Counted from the first letter of the stretch, positions 1-6,235 are shown. The stretch is DNA of 6,235 bases from Acidobacteriota bacterium (GCA_013694845.1 JACDBQ010000356.1:1-6235); one strand, 5' to 3'. The notes: generated by a model from the letters alone, not told the origin. A program made the numbers and translations.

Positions 1-5
1 GTTCG

Positions 6-986
6 CTAGCGGAGCACGTCGCGGCCGCCGTGCGTTCTGAAGTCGCGTTCGAGCTCGACGGCGTGCGCCTCGTCGCGCGCCCGTGTGCCGAGGACGATGC
101 CACCCTCGCGGATGCCCTTGTCGTACGCCTCGGCGCGCTCCTCGGGAATGCCGGCGCCAATGAGCGCGCCGAGAAGCGTCCCGGCCGCGCCGCCCGCGCC
201 CGCTCCGGCGATCGCACCGGCCAGCGGGCCGGCGACGATCAGTCCGATGCCAGGGATCGCGATCGAGGTCGCCGCGGCCAGCAATCCGCCGAGCACCGCT
301 CCGACACTGATGCCCGTGGCACCGCCGATACCCGCGCCCTCAGCCGCTTTCGATCCCGTCTTGAATTCCGTGCCGGGCTTCGCGTCACCGAAGTGTCGCT
401 GCCGCGTCTCGTCGGACATCAGGACGCTGATGTCGTTGTCCTTGTAGCCATGCCGGCTCGTGAGGTCCTGATACGCATGGCCAGCGTGTTCCGGGCTGTC
501 GTAGATCCCCGTCACGAGCTCGCCGCCGCGACCTCCGGTAATGCCGGCTTTGTAGTCCGGCTTCGCCGGGTCCCCGATCGCGTCGTTGGCCGCCTGACGT
601 GCGCGTCCGCTGGCATTCTCGCTCTCGCCCTCATGCTCCATGCGGTTCAAGCCGAGCAACGAGCCGGTCGTGTCCTTGACGGCGCCCTTGGTCCGCTCAC
701 CAATCGCGGAGACTTCTTCGCCGAGCGTGCCGCTCGAGGACCCGCGAATCGACGACCCGGTGCGATCCGTGACCGTCTGTCCTGGCACACCGTCGGTTTC
801 GTCGAGCACATCGTTGCGTTCCTGTCGAGCCCGGCCGGCCGCATTCTCCTGCTCGCCTTCCGACTCGAGACGACGATTGCCCGTGATCGACCCCGCGGCA
901 TCCTTCGTGGCGCCCTTCACCCGCTCGCCGAACGCCGAAGCTTCCTCACCAATGGAATCATCACGCCGCTTTTTGTCGTCTGCCAT
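6..986 (-). CDS. Composite stress protein: two CsbD-like repeats plus YflT/GSP17M-like domain with glycine-rich hydrophobic insert
   Basis: This complete 326-residue gene runs from an ATG (complement of 984-986) to TAG (complement of 6-8). The start is fixed by a strong AGGAGG seven bases upstream. Residues 12-60 and 88-136 are two copies of a CsbD-like motif (GERxKGAxKD, then ExENAxGRARQ), about 63% identical to each other by my count. A charged Gly/Ser/Asp-rich linker joins them. Residues about 155-200 (GIYDSPEHAGHAYQDL...NDISVLM) and 280-322 (PEERAEAYDKGIREGGIVLG...) look like the two halves of the YflT/general stress protein 17M fold. They are separated by a Gly/Ala-rich hydrophobic stretch (about 215-279) with many GxxxG-like spacings that could insert in or associate with a membrane. 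There is no signal peptide. CsbD and YflT belong to general-stress regulons in other bacteria, but their biochemical role is poorly known. A stress role here is inference; the domain assignments are fairly secure. Confidence 0.9.
   Translation of the reverse strand: MADDKKRRDDSIGEEASAFGERVKGATKDAAGSITGNRRLESEGEQENAAGRARQERNDVLDETDGVPGQTVTDRTGSSIRGSSSGTLGEEVSAIGERTKGAVKDTTGSLLGLNRMEHEGESENASGRARQAANDAIGDPAKPDYKAGITGGRGGELVTGIYDSPEHAGHAYQDLTSRHGYKDNDISVLMSDETRQRHFGDAKPGTEFKTGSKAAEGAGIGGATGISVGAVLGGLLAAATSIAIPGIGLIVAGPLAGAIAGAGAGGAAGTLLGALIGAGIPEERAEAYDKGIREGGIVLGTRARDEAHAVELERDFRTHGGRDVLR
579..953 (-). repeat. Tandem intragenic CsbD-like duplication
   Basis: Two units encode residues 12-60 (807-953) and 88-136 (579-725) of the stress protein. 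They align without gaps over 49 residues with about 31 identities, including GER, KGA, EGE and GRARQ. The 27-residue linker between them is not part of the repeat. The pattern indicates an old internal duplication that has kept the protein-level motif, not a recent DNA duplication. Confidence 0.8.
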
Positions 987-993
987 AGAACAA

Positions 994-999
994 CCTCCT
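994..999 (-). promoter_or_regulatory. Strong Shine-Dalgarno for the CsbD/YflT-like gene
   Basis: The minus strand reads AGGAGG, then a seven-base spacer (TTGTTCT), then ATG. This is a near-ideal ribosome binding site and decides the start codon. The plus-strand genes in this window have no comparable site, which suggests the stress protein is made at high level when transcribed. Confidence 0.85.
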
Positions 1000-1048
1000 G
1001 TTTCTGGCCGCGAACCTCATCCGGGTGGCTCGCATTGCAGATTCAGAG

Positions 1049-1064
1049 AGCAACTCCGTTGCCA
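1049..1064 (-). promoter_or_regulatory. Candidate sigma-54 (-24/-12) promoter of the stress gene
   Basis: The minus strand reads TGGCAACGGAGTTGCT. Against the sigma-54 consensus TGGCACG-N4-TTGCW it matches TGGCA at the -24 element and all five bases of the -12 element, and it keeps the obligatory GG-N10-GC spacing. Transcription would begin near position 1038, leaving a leader of about 50 bases that carries the strong ribosome binding site. Location and orientation both fit the CsbD/YflT-like gene. No enhancer-binding protein gene or clear upstream palindrome is visible, and a chance match in G+C-rich DNA cannot be excluded. Confidence 0.45.
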
Positions 1065-1103
1065 CGCCCCGCTCGGGATCGTCCCACCGCTGAGCTCGCA
1101 GAG

Positions 1104-1187
1104 ATGGGCCAAGTGGAGGCAACAGCCATCAGCATGAACGGTCCCGCGGCAGGCGGGCGGCTTCAGATGAGCAGCCGGTCGTGGTAG
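1104..1187 (+). other. Possible short leader ORF upstream of the histidine kinase
   Basis: A short reading frame begins at ATG 1104 (27 codons) or ATG 1134 (17 codons, MNGPAAGGRLQMSSRSW) and ends at TAG 1185-1187, ten bases before the kinase GTG. A GGAGG at 1115-1119 precedes ATG 1134, but with a long 14-base spacer. The frame could supply ribosomes to the kinase, whose own start lacks a Shine-Dalgarno. It could equally be a chance frame in G+C-rich intergenic DNA. The peptide has no recognisable similarity. Confidence 0.15.
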
Positions 1188-1196
1188 AACAGTGCG

Positions 1197-2411
1197 GTGC
1201 CTCCCGAGAATGCTGTCTTGAAGAATCTCTTTTCCGACGACGTCGCGGCGGTCGCAAGGATCGACGCGGTACAGAAGATCCTCGAGGTCGTGTGCCGCAC
1301 CACCGGAATGGGTTTCTCGGCGGTAGCCCGCGTGACGGAGCAACACTGGGTCGCCTGCGCCGTGCGCGACGAGATCGCGTTCGGTCTTGAGCCTGGTGAC
1401 GAACTGGATGTCAAGACCACGATCTGCGACCAGGTGCGTGCCGGCGGCGGTAACAGTCTGATCGTGATCGACAACGTCGCCCAGGACGAGACCTACTGCG
1501 CTCACCAGGCACCGAAGATCTACGGCTTCCAGAGCTACATCTCCGTGCCGATCCACCTGCCCGACGGGCGGTTCTTCGGCACGTTGTGCGCCATGGATCC
1601 CAAGCCCGCCAGGATCAACACGCCGGCGATGATCAACACGTTCCGCTTGTTCGCCGATCTGATCGGCTTTCACCTGAGCGTCGGTGATCGACTGGTCGCC
1701 GGGGAACGCGCGCTGGTCGACGAACGCCGGCGTACCGAGCTGCGCGACCAGTTCATCGCCGTGCTCGGCCACGACCTGCGCAATCCGCTCGCGGCGATCC
1801 GCGCGGGCGCCATGCTGCTTGCGGCCATGCCCTCGGAGGGACCGGCCCAGCGAGCCGTGGCCGTCATCCAGAACAGCGCCGCGCGGATGTCGGGGTTGAT
1901 CGAGAACGTGTTGGACTTCGCTCGCGGCCAGCTCGGCGAAGGGATCCCGGTGACGCGGGAGCCAGTCACAGACCTCGAGCTGACACTGGACCATGTCGTC
2001 GCCGAGCTCCGCACGGCCTGGCCGGGGCGCGCGCTCGACGCGGAATGGACACTGGGGGGCACGATCCTCTGCGACCCCTCGCGCATCGCGCAGCTGCTCT
2101 CGAACCTGCTCGCCAACGCGCTGACCCACGGCGACGATGCGGCTCCGGTGCGGACGAGCGCCCGCACGATCGACGGCGAGTTTCAGCTTGCCGTGACCAA
2201 CGCGGGTAACCCGATCGCGCCGGATAAATTCGAGCGCTTGTTTCAGCCGTTTTCCCGAGCGTCCGAGGGTCCGGACCAGCAGGGTCTGGGCCTCGGGCTC
2301 TACATCGCATCCGAGATTGCCCGGGCGCACGAGGGGCGGCTGGACGTTCAGTCATCAGCGGAAGAAACGCGGTTCACGTTTCGAATGCCGGTGGGGAACC
2401 AGGCTGCCTAG
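1197..2411 (+). CDS. Soluble GAF-domain sensor histidine kinase (orphan)
   Basis: The 404-residue protein has no membrane segment or signal peptide, so it should sense a cytoplasmic cue. A GAF domain occupies about residues 15-165, with the subfamily signature YGFQSYISVPI at 109-119 followed by GRFFGTLCAMDP. The HisKA helix follows, with H-box FIAVLGHDLRNPL and phospho-acceptor His192. The HATPase domain has an N-box SNLLANALTHG (Asn307), an F-box FERLFQPF (345-352) and a G2 box GLGLGLYIA. In the G1 box the usual Asp is Asn335 (VTNAGNPI), a variant also found in this kinase group. The start is GTG 1197, the first possible start after an in-frame TAG at 1185; it has no Shine-Dalgarno, and TTG 1218 is an alternative. 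No response regulator lies in the window, so the partner is unknown. The downstream GH-A gene follows after 13 bases. The ligand of the GAF domain cannot be read from sequence; bilin binding is not supported. Confidence 0.92.
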   Translation: MPPENAVLKNLFSDDVAAVARIDAVQKILEVVCRTTGMGFSAVARVTEQHWVACAVRDEIAFGLEPGDELDVKTTICDQVRAGGGNSLIVIDNVAQDETYCAHQAPKIYGFQSYISVPIHLPDGRFFGTLCAMDPKPARINTPAMINTFRLFADLIGFHLSVGDRLVAGERALVDERRRTELRDQFIAVLGHDLRNPLAAIRAGAMLLAAMPSEGPAQRAVAVIQNSAARMSGLIENVLDFARGQLGEGIPVTREPVTDLELTLDHVVAELRTAWPGRALDAEWTLGGTILCDPSRIAQLLSNLLANALTHGDDAAPVRTSARTIDGEFQLAVTNAGNPIAPDKFERLFQPFSRASEGPDQQGLGLGLYIASEIARAHEGRLDVQSSAEETRFTFRMPVGNQAA

Positions 2412-2424
2412 CCGATCTGCCGGG

Positions 2425-3621
2425 ATGCATCGACCGACCATTTTTTCGTCGTTCTGGATGGCCGGCTTCGAATCGGCCTGCCACGTCAACCGCAAGGGCG
2501 CCCGGCTGGACATGATCGCCGCGACGCAGCACGATCGCTTCGTCGACGGCGATTACGCGCGACTCCGCCAGATGGGTATGAGCTCGGTGCGGGATACCGC
2601 CCGCTGGCACCTGATCGAACGTTCGCCCGGTGTCTACGACTTCTCGTCCATGGATCCGATGCTGGCCGCCGCGCGGTGCCATCGCATCCAGGTGATCTGG
2701 GATCTGTGCCATTACGGCTGGCCGGACGGTCTCGATCTGTTTTCGACATCCTTCGTAGACCGGTTCGCCCGCTTCTGCACCGCGGTGGCCACGCACGTGC
2801 GCGAACAGAGCGATGACGTCCCGTCGTACACGCCCATCAACGAGGTGTCGTTTTTCGCCTGGGCCAGCGGTGACGCCGGCTGGTTTTTCCCGCACGGTGC
2901 CAACCAGGGCGGCGAGATCAAGCGCCAGTTGATTCGCGCGTGTGTCGCGGGGATCGAGGCCATCTGGGCGGTCGACGCGAGAGCGCGGATCGTGACAGTG
3001 GAGCCGCTGATCCACGTCGTCCCGGCCGCCGGCAGGAAGGACGCGAGGGGCGCCGCCGACTATCGAAACAGCCAGTTCGAAGCCTGGGACATGCTTTCAG
3101 GAGCGATGGCTCCAGAGCTCGGAGGGGATTCTCGATACCTCGACGTCATGGGCGTGAACTTCTATCATGACAACCAGTGGGAACATCCGGCTGGAAAGCG
3201 AATCGTCTGGCATATCCGGCCCCGCGACGCGCGCTGGCTCCCCTTTCACCGTCTCATCAAGGAAGCATACGACCGCTATCGCCGGCCGATCTTCGTTGGC
3301 GAAACAAGTCACGTGGGATCGGGTCGCGCCGAATGGCTGCGCGAGATGGCCGACGAGTTGTGCCTCGCGATCGACGCGGGTGTGCCGGTTGAAGGTGTGT
3401 GCCTGTATCCGATCATCGACCGGTTCGAGTGGGACAACCCGTCGCACTGGCACAACAGCGGACTCTGGGATCTCGAGAAGAACCGCAACGGCGAGTTGAT
3501 TCGTGTCCTGGACCAGGGCTATGCCGCCGAGCTGTGGAACAGCCAGTTGAAGCTCGCGCACAAGGGTTACGGCAGCTATCCGCCGTTCGCGATCGAGACA
3601 GCTGACAGCAGAGTCGTCTGA
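2425..3621 (+). CDS. GH1-like clan GH-A glycosidase-fold protein (beta-glucosidase-related)
   Basis: The 398-residue protein resembles a (beta/alpha)8 glycosidase distantly related to family 1 beta-glucosidases. It starts with FSSFWMAGFESACHVN, analogous to the GH1 N-terminal strand. TPINE (136-140) ends strand 4 and gives the likely acid/base Glu140. DVMGVNFYHDN (240-250) parallels the GH1 'GxNYY' element. FVGETSH (290-296) gives the likely nucleophile Glu293. The catalytic pair therefore appears intact. No signal peptide is seen, so the protein is probably cytoplasmic. It is somewhat shorter than typical GH1 enzymes (about 450 residues). ATG 2425 is chosen because the frame upstream of it (back to 2317) overlaps the kinase gene and has no family-like sequence; ATG 2458 would cut into the conserved N-terminus. 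The Shine-Dalgarno is poor, suggesting coupling to the kinase stop 13 bases upstream. Substrate is unknown: it could be a beta-glycoside or a cell-surface or exopolysaccharide precursor. Fold and catalytic residues are secure; specificity is not. Confidence 0.85.
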   Translation: MHRPTIFSSFWMAGFESACHVNRKGARLDMIAATQHDRFVDGDYARLRQMGMSSVRDTARWHLIERSPGVYDFSSMDPMLAAARCHRIQVIWDLCHYGWPDGLDLFSTSFVDRFARFCTAVATHVREQSDDVPSYTPINEVSFFAWASGDAGWFFPHGANQGGEIKRQLIRACVAGIEAIWAVDARARIVTVEPLIHVVPAAGRKDARGAADYRNSQFEAWDMLSGAMAPELGGDSRYLDVMGVNFYHDNQWEHPAGKRIVWHIRPRDARWLPFHRLIKEAYDRYRRPIFVGETSHVGSGRAEWLREMADELCLAIDAGVPVEGVCLYPIIDRFEWDNPSHWHNSGLWDLEKNRNGELIRVLDQGYAAELWNSQLKLAHKGYGSYPPFAIETADSRVV

Positions 3622-3632
3622 CGCGCAGAGAT

Positions 3633-5906
3633 ATGCCGCTGGACGAGGGAAGCCGCCTGGGACCCTACGTAATCCTGGCCCCGCTCGGCGCCGGGGGGAT
3701 GGGCGAGGTTTACCGGGCGCGTGATCGACGCCTCGGCCGCGAGGTCGCGGTCAAGATCCTGCCCGACGATGCGGTCGGGGATCCCGAGCATTTGCACCGG
3801 TTCGAACAGGAGGCCCGGGCGGTTGCCGCGCTCTCTCACCCCAACGTGCTCGCGATCTTCGACGTGGGTCTCGGCGCCGTTCCGTTTCTCGTCACGGAGT
3901 TGCTGGTCGGGGAAACGCTCCGTGCGCTGCTCGACCGCGGCCCGCTCGGCGCGGTACGATCCATCGAATTGGGCCTGCAGATCGCCGCCGGCCTCGCGGC
4001 GGCCCATGACGGCGGCATCATTCATCGCGATCTGAAACCAGCCAATCTGTTCATCACCGGCGAAGGCCAGGTCAAAATCCTCGACTTCGGCCTGGCGAAG
4101 CGGGTCGGGGCGCTGGATACCGACGCCGAGTCGATCACCCGACAACAGACGCTTCGCGGGACGGTCATGGGAACACTCGGCTACATGGCGCCGGAACAGG
4201 TGAGGGGGCTGGAAGCGGATCGGCGAACCGATATCTTCGCGTGCGGCGCCATCCTCTTCGAAATGATCACCGGTGAACGGGCCTTCTTCGGTCCGTCGCC
4301 GGCGGACACCATCAGTGCGATCCTGACGGTCGATTCTTCGTCGCTGGCCTTCGGGGCCGGCGTCCCGCCGGCGCTCGCGGCCGCTGTTCGCAGATGCCTC
4401 GAGAAGGATGCCGCCCTGCGGTTTCAGTCGGCGCCTGAGCTCGCGCTCGCACTCGAAGGGATTTCCGACGTCCGCCCGAGCCCGGTGCTGGCGACGACGA
4501 GCGCGACCCAGATGTCGATCGCGGTGATGCCGTTCGCAAACCTCAGTGCGGATCCCGAGGATCTGTATTTCAGCGACGGTCTGGCCGAGGAGCTGGTCAA
4601 CGCGCTGACCCGGCTCTCGGGCCTGCGCGTCGCGTCTCGAACGTCGTCATTTCGCTATCGCGGCCGACAGCTCGACATCCGCGAAATCGGACGCGAGCTG
4701 GGCGTCGAGGCGATTCTCGAAGGCAGCGTCCGGCGTGCCGGCCAGCGCCTGCGGATCACGGTGCAGCTCACCAAGGTCGAGGACGGGTATCACATCTGGG
4801 CGGAGCGATACGACCGGCGGATGGCCGACGTGTTCGACGTGCAGGACGAAATCGTGCAGTCGACGGTCAACGCCCTCGCGCCGACGCTGCTTGGTGACGT
4901 GCGGGCGCCCGCTCGCAGGCCTACCGAGAACCTCCAGGCATACGATCTCTATCTTCGCGGCCGGCACTTCTGGAACCAGCGGTCGCCGGCCGTGTTCGGG
5001 ACCGCCATTCGATTCTTCGAAGAGGCGATCGCGCTGGATGAGCGATACGCGCTCGCCTATGCCGGGCTGGCGGACTGCTATTCGATCCTGCACGTGTATG
5101 GCTGGACGCCTCCGCAGCACAACCAGCCACGGGCGCTCGAGGCCGTGACCCGGGCGCTGGCGCTCGAGCCCGACCTGCCGGAGGCGCGTTTCTCGCGGGC
5201 GCTCTACGAGTTCTACTTCGAACCGCACTGGCGCGCGGCTCGCCAGCCTTTCCTGGAGGCCATCGTCGCACGTCCGCGGGTCGCGATCTTCGAGGCGTAC
5301 TTCGCCTTGTTTCTTGCGACCGAGTACCAGTACGACGAGGCCCGGCGACGCCTCGACCATGCCCTGGCGCTCGACGCGCATTCGTCGGTCGTTCACTTCC
5401 TGGCGGCCTCCGCGTCGTGCGTCATGGGTGATGCGAGCGCCACGGAGGCACGAGCCGTACGCGCCCTGGAGCTCCAGCCTGAATCGCTCGGGCCGCGCTG
5501 GCCGCTGACCGTCGCGCTTCTAATGGCCGGCCGACACGACGAGGCCATCGCCGCAGCGGAGCAGGTGGTCGCCCGCACCCGTGCCCCCATCTACATCGGC
5601 GTGCTCGGAATGGTTTACGGCGTTGCCGGACGTCCGGCCGACGCGCGCAGGCTGTCGCACGAACTCGATGAACGACAGGCGAACGGCGAATACGTGGTGC
5701 CGGTCGCCCGGCTGTCGATCAGCCTCGGTCTCGCGGATGTCGCTGGTGTTCGCGCCGCACTCGAGGCATGCGCGGACGGTGGTGCGGCACCGTTTTCCGT
5801 GGTCGCTACCAATCGGTGGCTGCTCGATCGCCACCGCGGCGACCCTGAGTTCGACCGCCTCCTCGATCGTCTGCACGACGGAGCGCGACCGGTCCCCTCG
5901 GTGTGA
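3633..5906 (+). CDS. Ser/Thr protein kinase with TolB-like domain and TPR repeats
   Basis: The 757-residue protein begins with a complete PknB-type (Hanks) kinase at about residues 11-275. It has a glycine loop LGAGGMGEV (18-26), Lys41 in VAVK, helix-C Glu60, catalytic HRDLKPAN (131-138, Asp133), metal-binding DFG (151-153), a Thr-rich activation segment with candidate phosphosites Thr169/173/177/181, and APE (186-188). Residues about 294-417 form a TolB-like (COG5616-type) domain: IAVMPFANLSADPEDLYFSDG, then LEGSVRRAG and WAERYDR. Residues about 433-745 are degenerate TPR helices ending in DPEFDRLLDRL, a common end of such proteins. No transmembrane segment joins kinase to C-terminus, unlike classical receptor-type PknB, so it should be cytoplasmic. 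The TPR region probably binds substrates or partners. ATG 3633 lies 11 bases after the previous stop and directly precedes the kinase fold; its Shine-Dalgarno is weak. Architecture is typical of Acidobacteriota. The regulated target is unknown. Confidence 0.95.
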   Translation: MPLDEGSRLGPYVILAPLGAGGMGEVYRARDRRLGREVAVKILPDDAVGDPEHLHRFEQEARAVAALSHPNVLAIFDVGLGAVPFLVTELLVGETLRALLDRGPLGAVRSIELGLQIAAGLAAAHDGGIIHRDLKPANLFITGEGQVKILDFGLAKRVGALDTDAESITRQQTLRGTVMGTLGYMAPEQVRGLEADRRTDIFACGAILFEMITGERAFFGPSPADTISAILTVDSSSLAFGAGVPPALAAAVRRCLEKDAALRFQSAPELALALEGISDVRPSPVLATTSATQMSIAVMPFANLSADPEDLYFSDGLAEELVNALTRLSGLRVASRTSSFRYRGRQLDIREIGRELGVEAILEGSVRRAGQRLRITVQLTKVEDGYHIWAERYDRRMADVFDVQDEIVQSTVNALAPTLLGDVRAPARRPTENLQAYDLYLRGRHFWNQRSPAVFGTAIRFFEEAIALDERYALAYAGLADCYSILHVYGWTPPQHNQPRALEAVTRALALEPDLPEARFSRALYEFYFEPHWRAARQPFLEAIVARPRVAIFEAYFALFLATEYQYDEARRRLDHALALDAHSSVVHFLAASASCVMGDASATEARAVRALELQPESLGPRWPLTVALLMAGRHDEAIAAAEQVVARTRAPIYIGVLGMVYGVAGRPADARRLSHELDERQANGEYVVPVARLSISLGLADVAGVRAALEACADGGAAPFSVVATNRWLLDRHRGDPEFDRLLDRLHDGARPVPSV

Positions 5907-5948
5907 ACCTGCCGATCACCGGTTGCGGGTGCGCCGGGTGGGCCAGGT
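5907..5948. terminator. Imperfect hairpin between convergent genes, possible terminator
   Basis: ACCTG at 5907-5911 can pair with CAGGT at 5944-5948, and CACC at 5917-5920 with GGTG at 5937-5940, with a few further pairs and bulges between. The structure starts right after the Ser/Thr kinase stop and sits between two converging genes, where a bidirectional terminator would be expected. No T-run follows on either strand, so intrinsic termination is doubtful. Termination could instead be Rho-dependent or lie elsewhere. Confidence 0.25.
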
Positions 5949-5981
5949 GAGAATGACGCGCGACGAGAGCGGGTGCAGCAT

Positions 5982-6235
5982 TCAGCGCACGGGCGCAACC
6001 GGCAGCGGGAACGTCCGTGTCACCACTTCGCCGTCACGGCCAAGCGGCCCCTGATCGACACCACCCACGAACAGCCTGATCGCACCGGCATCGCCTGTTC
6101 GAATCACCATCGTCCTGCCCGGTTTGAGCGGCACCCGCGTGTCCCCGGGCAGCTCGCGCTCGAGCAGCCGCTCGCCGTCGACCAGCACGCGCAGCCACAC
6201 CAGCCGGTTGGTGACGATCTCGAGCTGCGTGGTCG
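5982..6235 (-). CDS. C-terminal part of a DUF4115 (RodZ C-terminal type) protein, truncated by the window edge
   Basis: An open frame enters from the right edge and ends at TGA (complement of 5982-5984), giving 83 visible residues. The sequence from VWLRVLVDGERLLERELPG through RTGDAGAIRLFVGG to QGPLGRDGEVVTRTF follows the DUF4115 pattern: a small beta-domain with DGxxxxxxxLxxG, then GNAG-like turn, then GPLGxxGEVxTRxF. In RodZ proteins this domain is the periplasmic C-terminus after an N-terminal helix-turn-helix and one membrane helix, and RodZ helps anchor the MreB elongation machinery. The start and the N-terminal domains lie outside the window, so true RodZ function is not established. 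The GTG at 6200 falls inside the conserved domain and is not the real start. The gene converges on the Ser/Thr kinase gene with a 75-base gap. Confidence 0.8.
   Translation of the reverse strand, partial: TTQLEIVTNRLVWLRVLVDGERLLERELPGDTRVPLKPGRTMVIRTGDAGAIRLFVGGVDQGPLGRDGEVVTRTFPLPVAPVR

Larger units (their letters stand above)
1197..5906 (+). other. Probable three-gene operon: histidine kinase, GH-A enzyme, Ser/Thr kinase-TPR
   Basis: Three genes on the same strand are separated by 13 bases (2412-2424) and 11 bases (3622-3632), with no room for independent promoters or terminators between them. The second and third genes lack good Shine-Dalgarno sites, which fits translational coupling to the preceding stop codon. 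The first gene faces a divergent stress gene across a 210-base region, and the last converges on a DUF4115 gene. Co-transcription is inferred from spacing alone. Confidence 0.7.

Noticed and set aside
30..1187. A 385-codon plus-strand open frame opposite the stress gene
   Set aside because: It is the antisense of the CsbD/YflT-like gene, is Arg/Ala-rich without recognisable domains, and exists because G+C-rich codons leave few stops on the opposite strand.
1487..1530. Cys101-x-His103 in the GAF domain as a bilin-binding site
   Set aside because: The surrounding sequence matches the ordinary GAF histidine kinase pattern ending in YGFQSYISVPI, and other phytochrome or cyanobacteriochrome signatures are missing.
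1017..2330. A 437-codon minus-strand open frame opposite the histidine kinase
   Set aside because: The plus strand encodes complete GAF, HisKA and HATPase motifs. The antisense translation has no family signature and low-complexity composition.
2317..2424. Extension of the GH-A protein to an upstream ATG at 2317
   Set aside because: This adds 36 basic residues read out of frame through the end of the histidine kinase gene, with no family-like sequence. ATG 2425 fits the conserved N-terminus.
2438..2447. T-run after a short inverted repeat near the start of the GH-A gene, as an intrinsic terminator
   Set aside because: The stem has only three plus three pairs with a bulge, the T-run is offset by several bases, and it lies inside the conserved start of the coding region.
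4647..5396. A 249-codon minus-strand open frame inside the Ser/Thr kinase gene
   Set aside because: It is antisense to the TolB-like and TPR region, which has clear sense-strand motifs, and shows no motif of its own.

Overview
The window is about two-thirds G+C, densely coded and chromosomal in character. It holds no RNA genes, mobile elements or CRISPR. The gene content suggests an Acidobacteriota-like bacterium, perhaps of the Vicinamibacteria type. The pointers are a Ser/Thr kinase fused to a TolB-like domain and TPRs, a DUF4115/RodZ-type protein and the high G+C. This placement is inference from gene style, not a database match.

Layout from left to right. (1) On the minus strand (6-986) lies a complete gene for a composite stress protein: two CsbD-like repeats followed by a YflT/GSP17M-like domain interrupted by a glycine-rich hydrophobic segment. 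It has a textbook Shine-Dalgarno, and about 60 bases upstream of its start there is a good match to a sigma-54 (-24/-12) promoter. (2) A 210-base divergent intergenic region separates it from a plus-strand cluster. (3) Three plus-strand genes follow with gaps of only 13 and 11 bases, so they probably form one operon. They encode a soluble GAF-domain histidine kinase (1197-2411), a GH1-like clan GH-A glycosidase-fold protein with both catalytic glutamates (2425-3621), and a soluble Ser/Thr kinase-TolB-like-TPR protein (3633-5906). (4) A 75-base convergent gap contains an imperfect hairpin. (5) The C-terminal end of a minus-strand DUF4115 (RodZ C-terminal type) gene runs off the right edge.

The operon is the most thought-provoking part. 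Two cytoplasmic phosphosignalling proteins of different chemistry (His and Ser/Thr kinases) flank one putative carbohydrate-active enzyme, and no response regulator, transporter or DNA-binding protein is in view. The simplest reading is a co-expressed sensory/metabolic module, possibly stress related given the divergent CsbD/YflT gene. The sequence does not prove a functional link.
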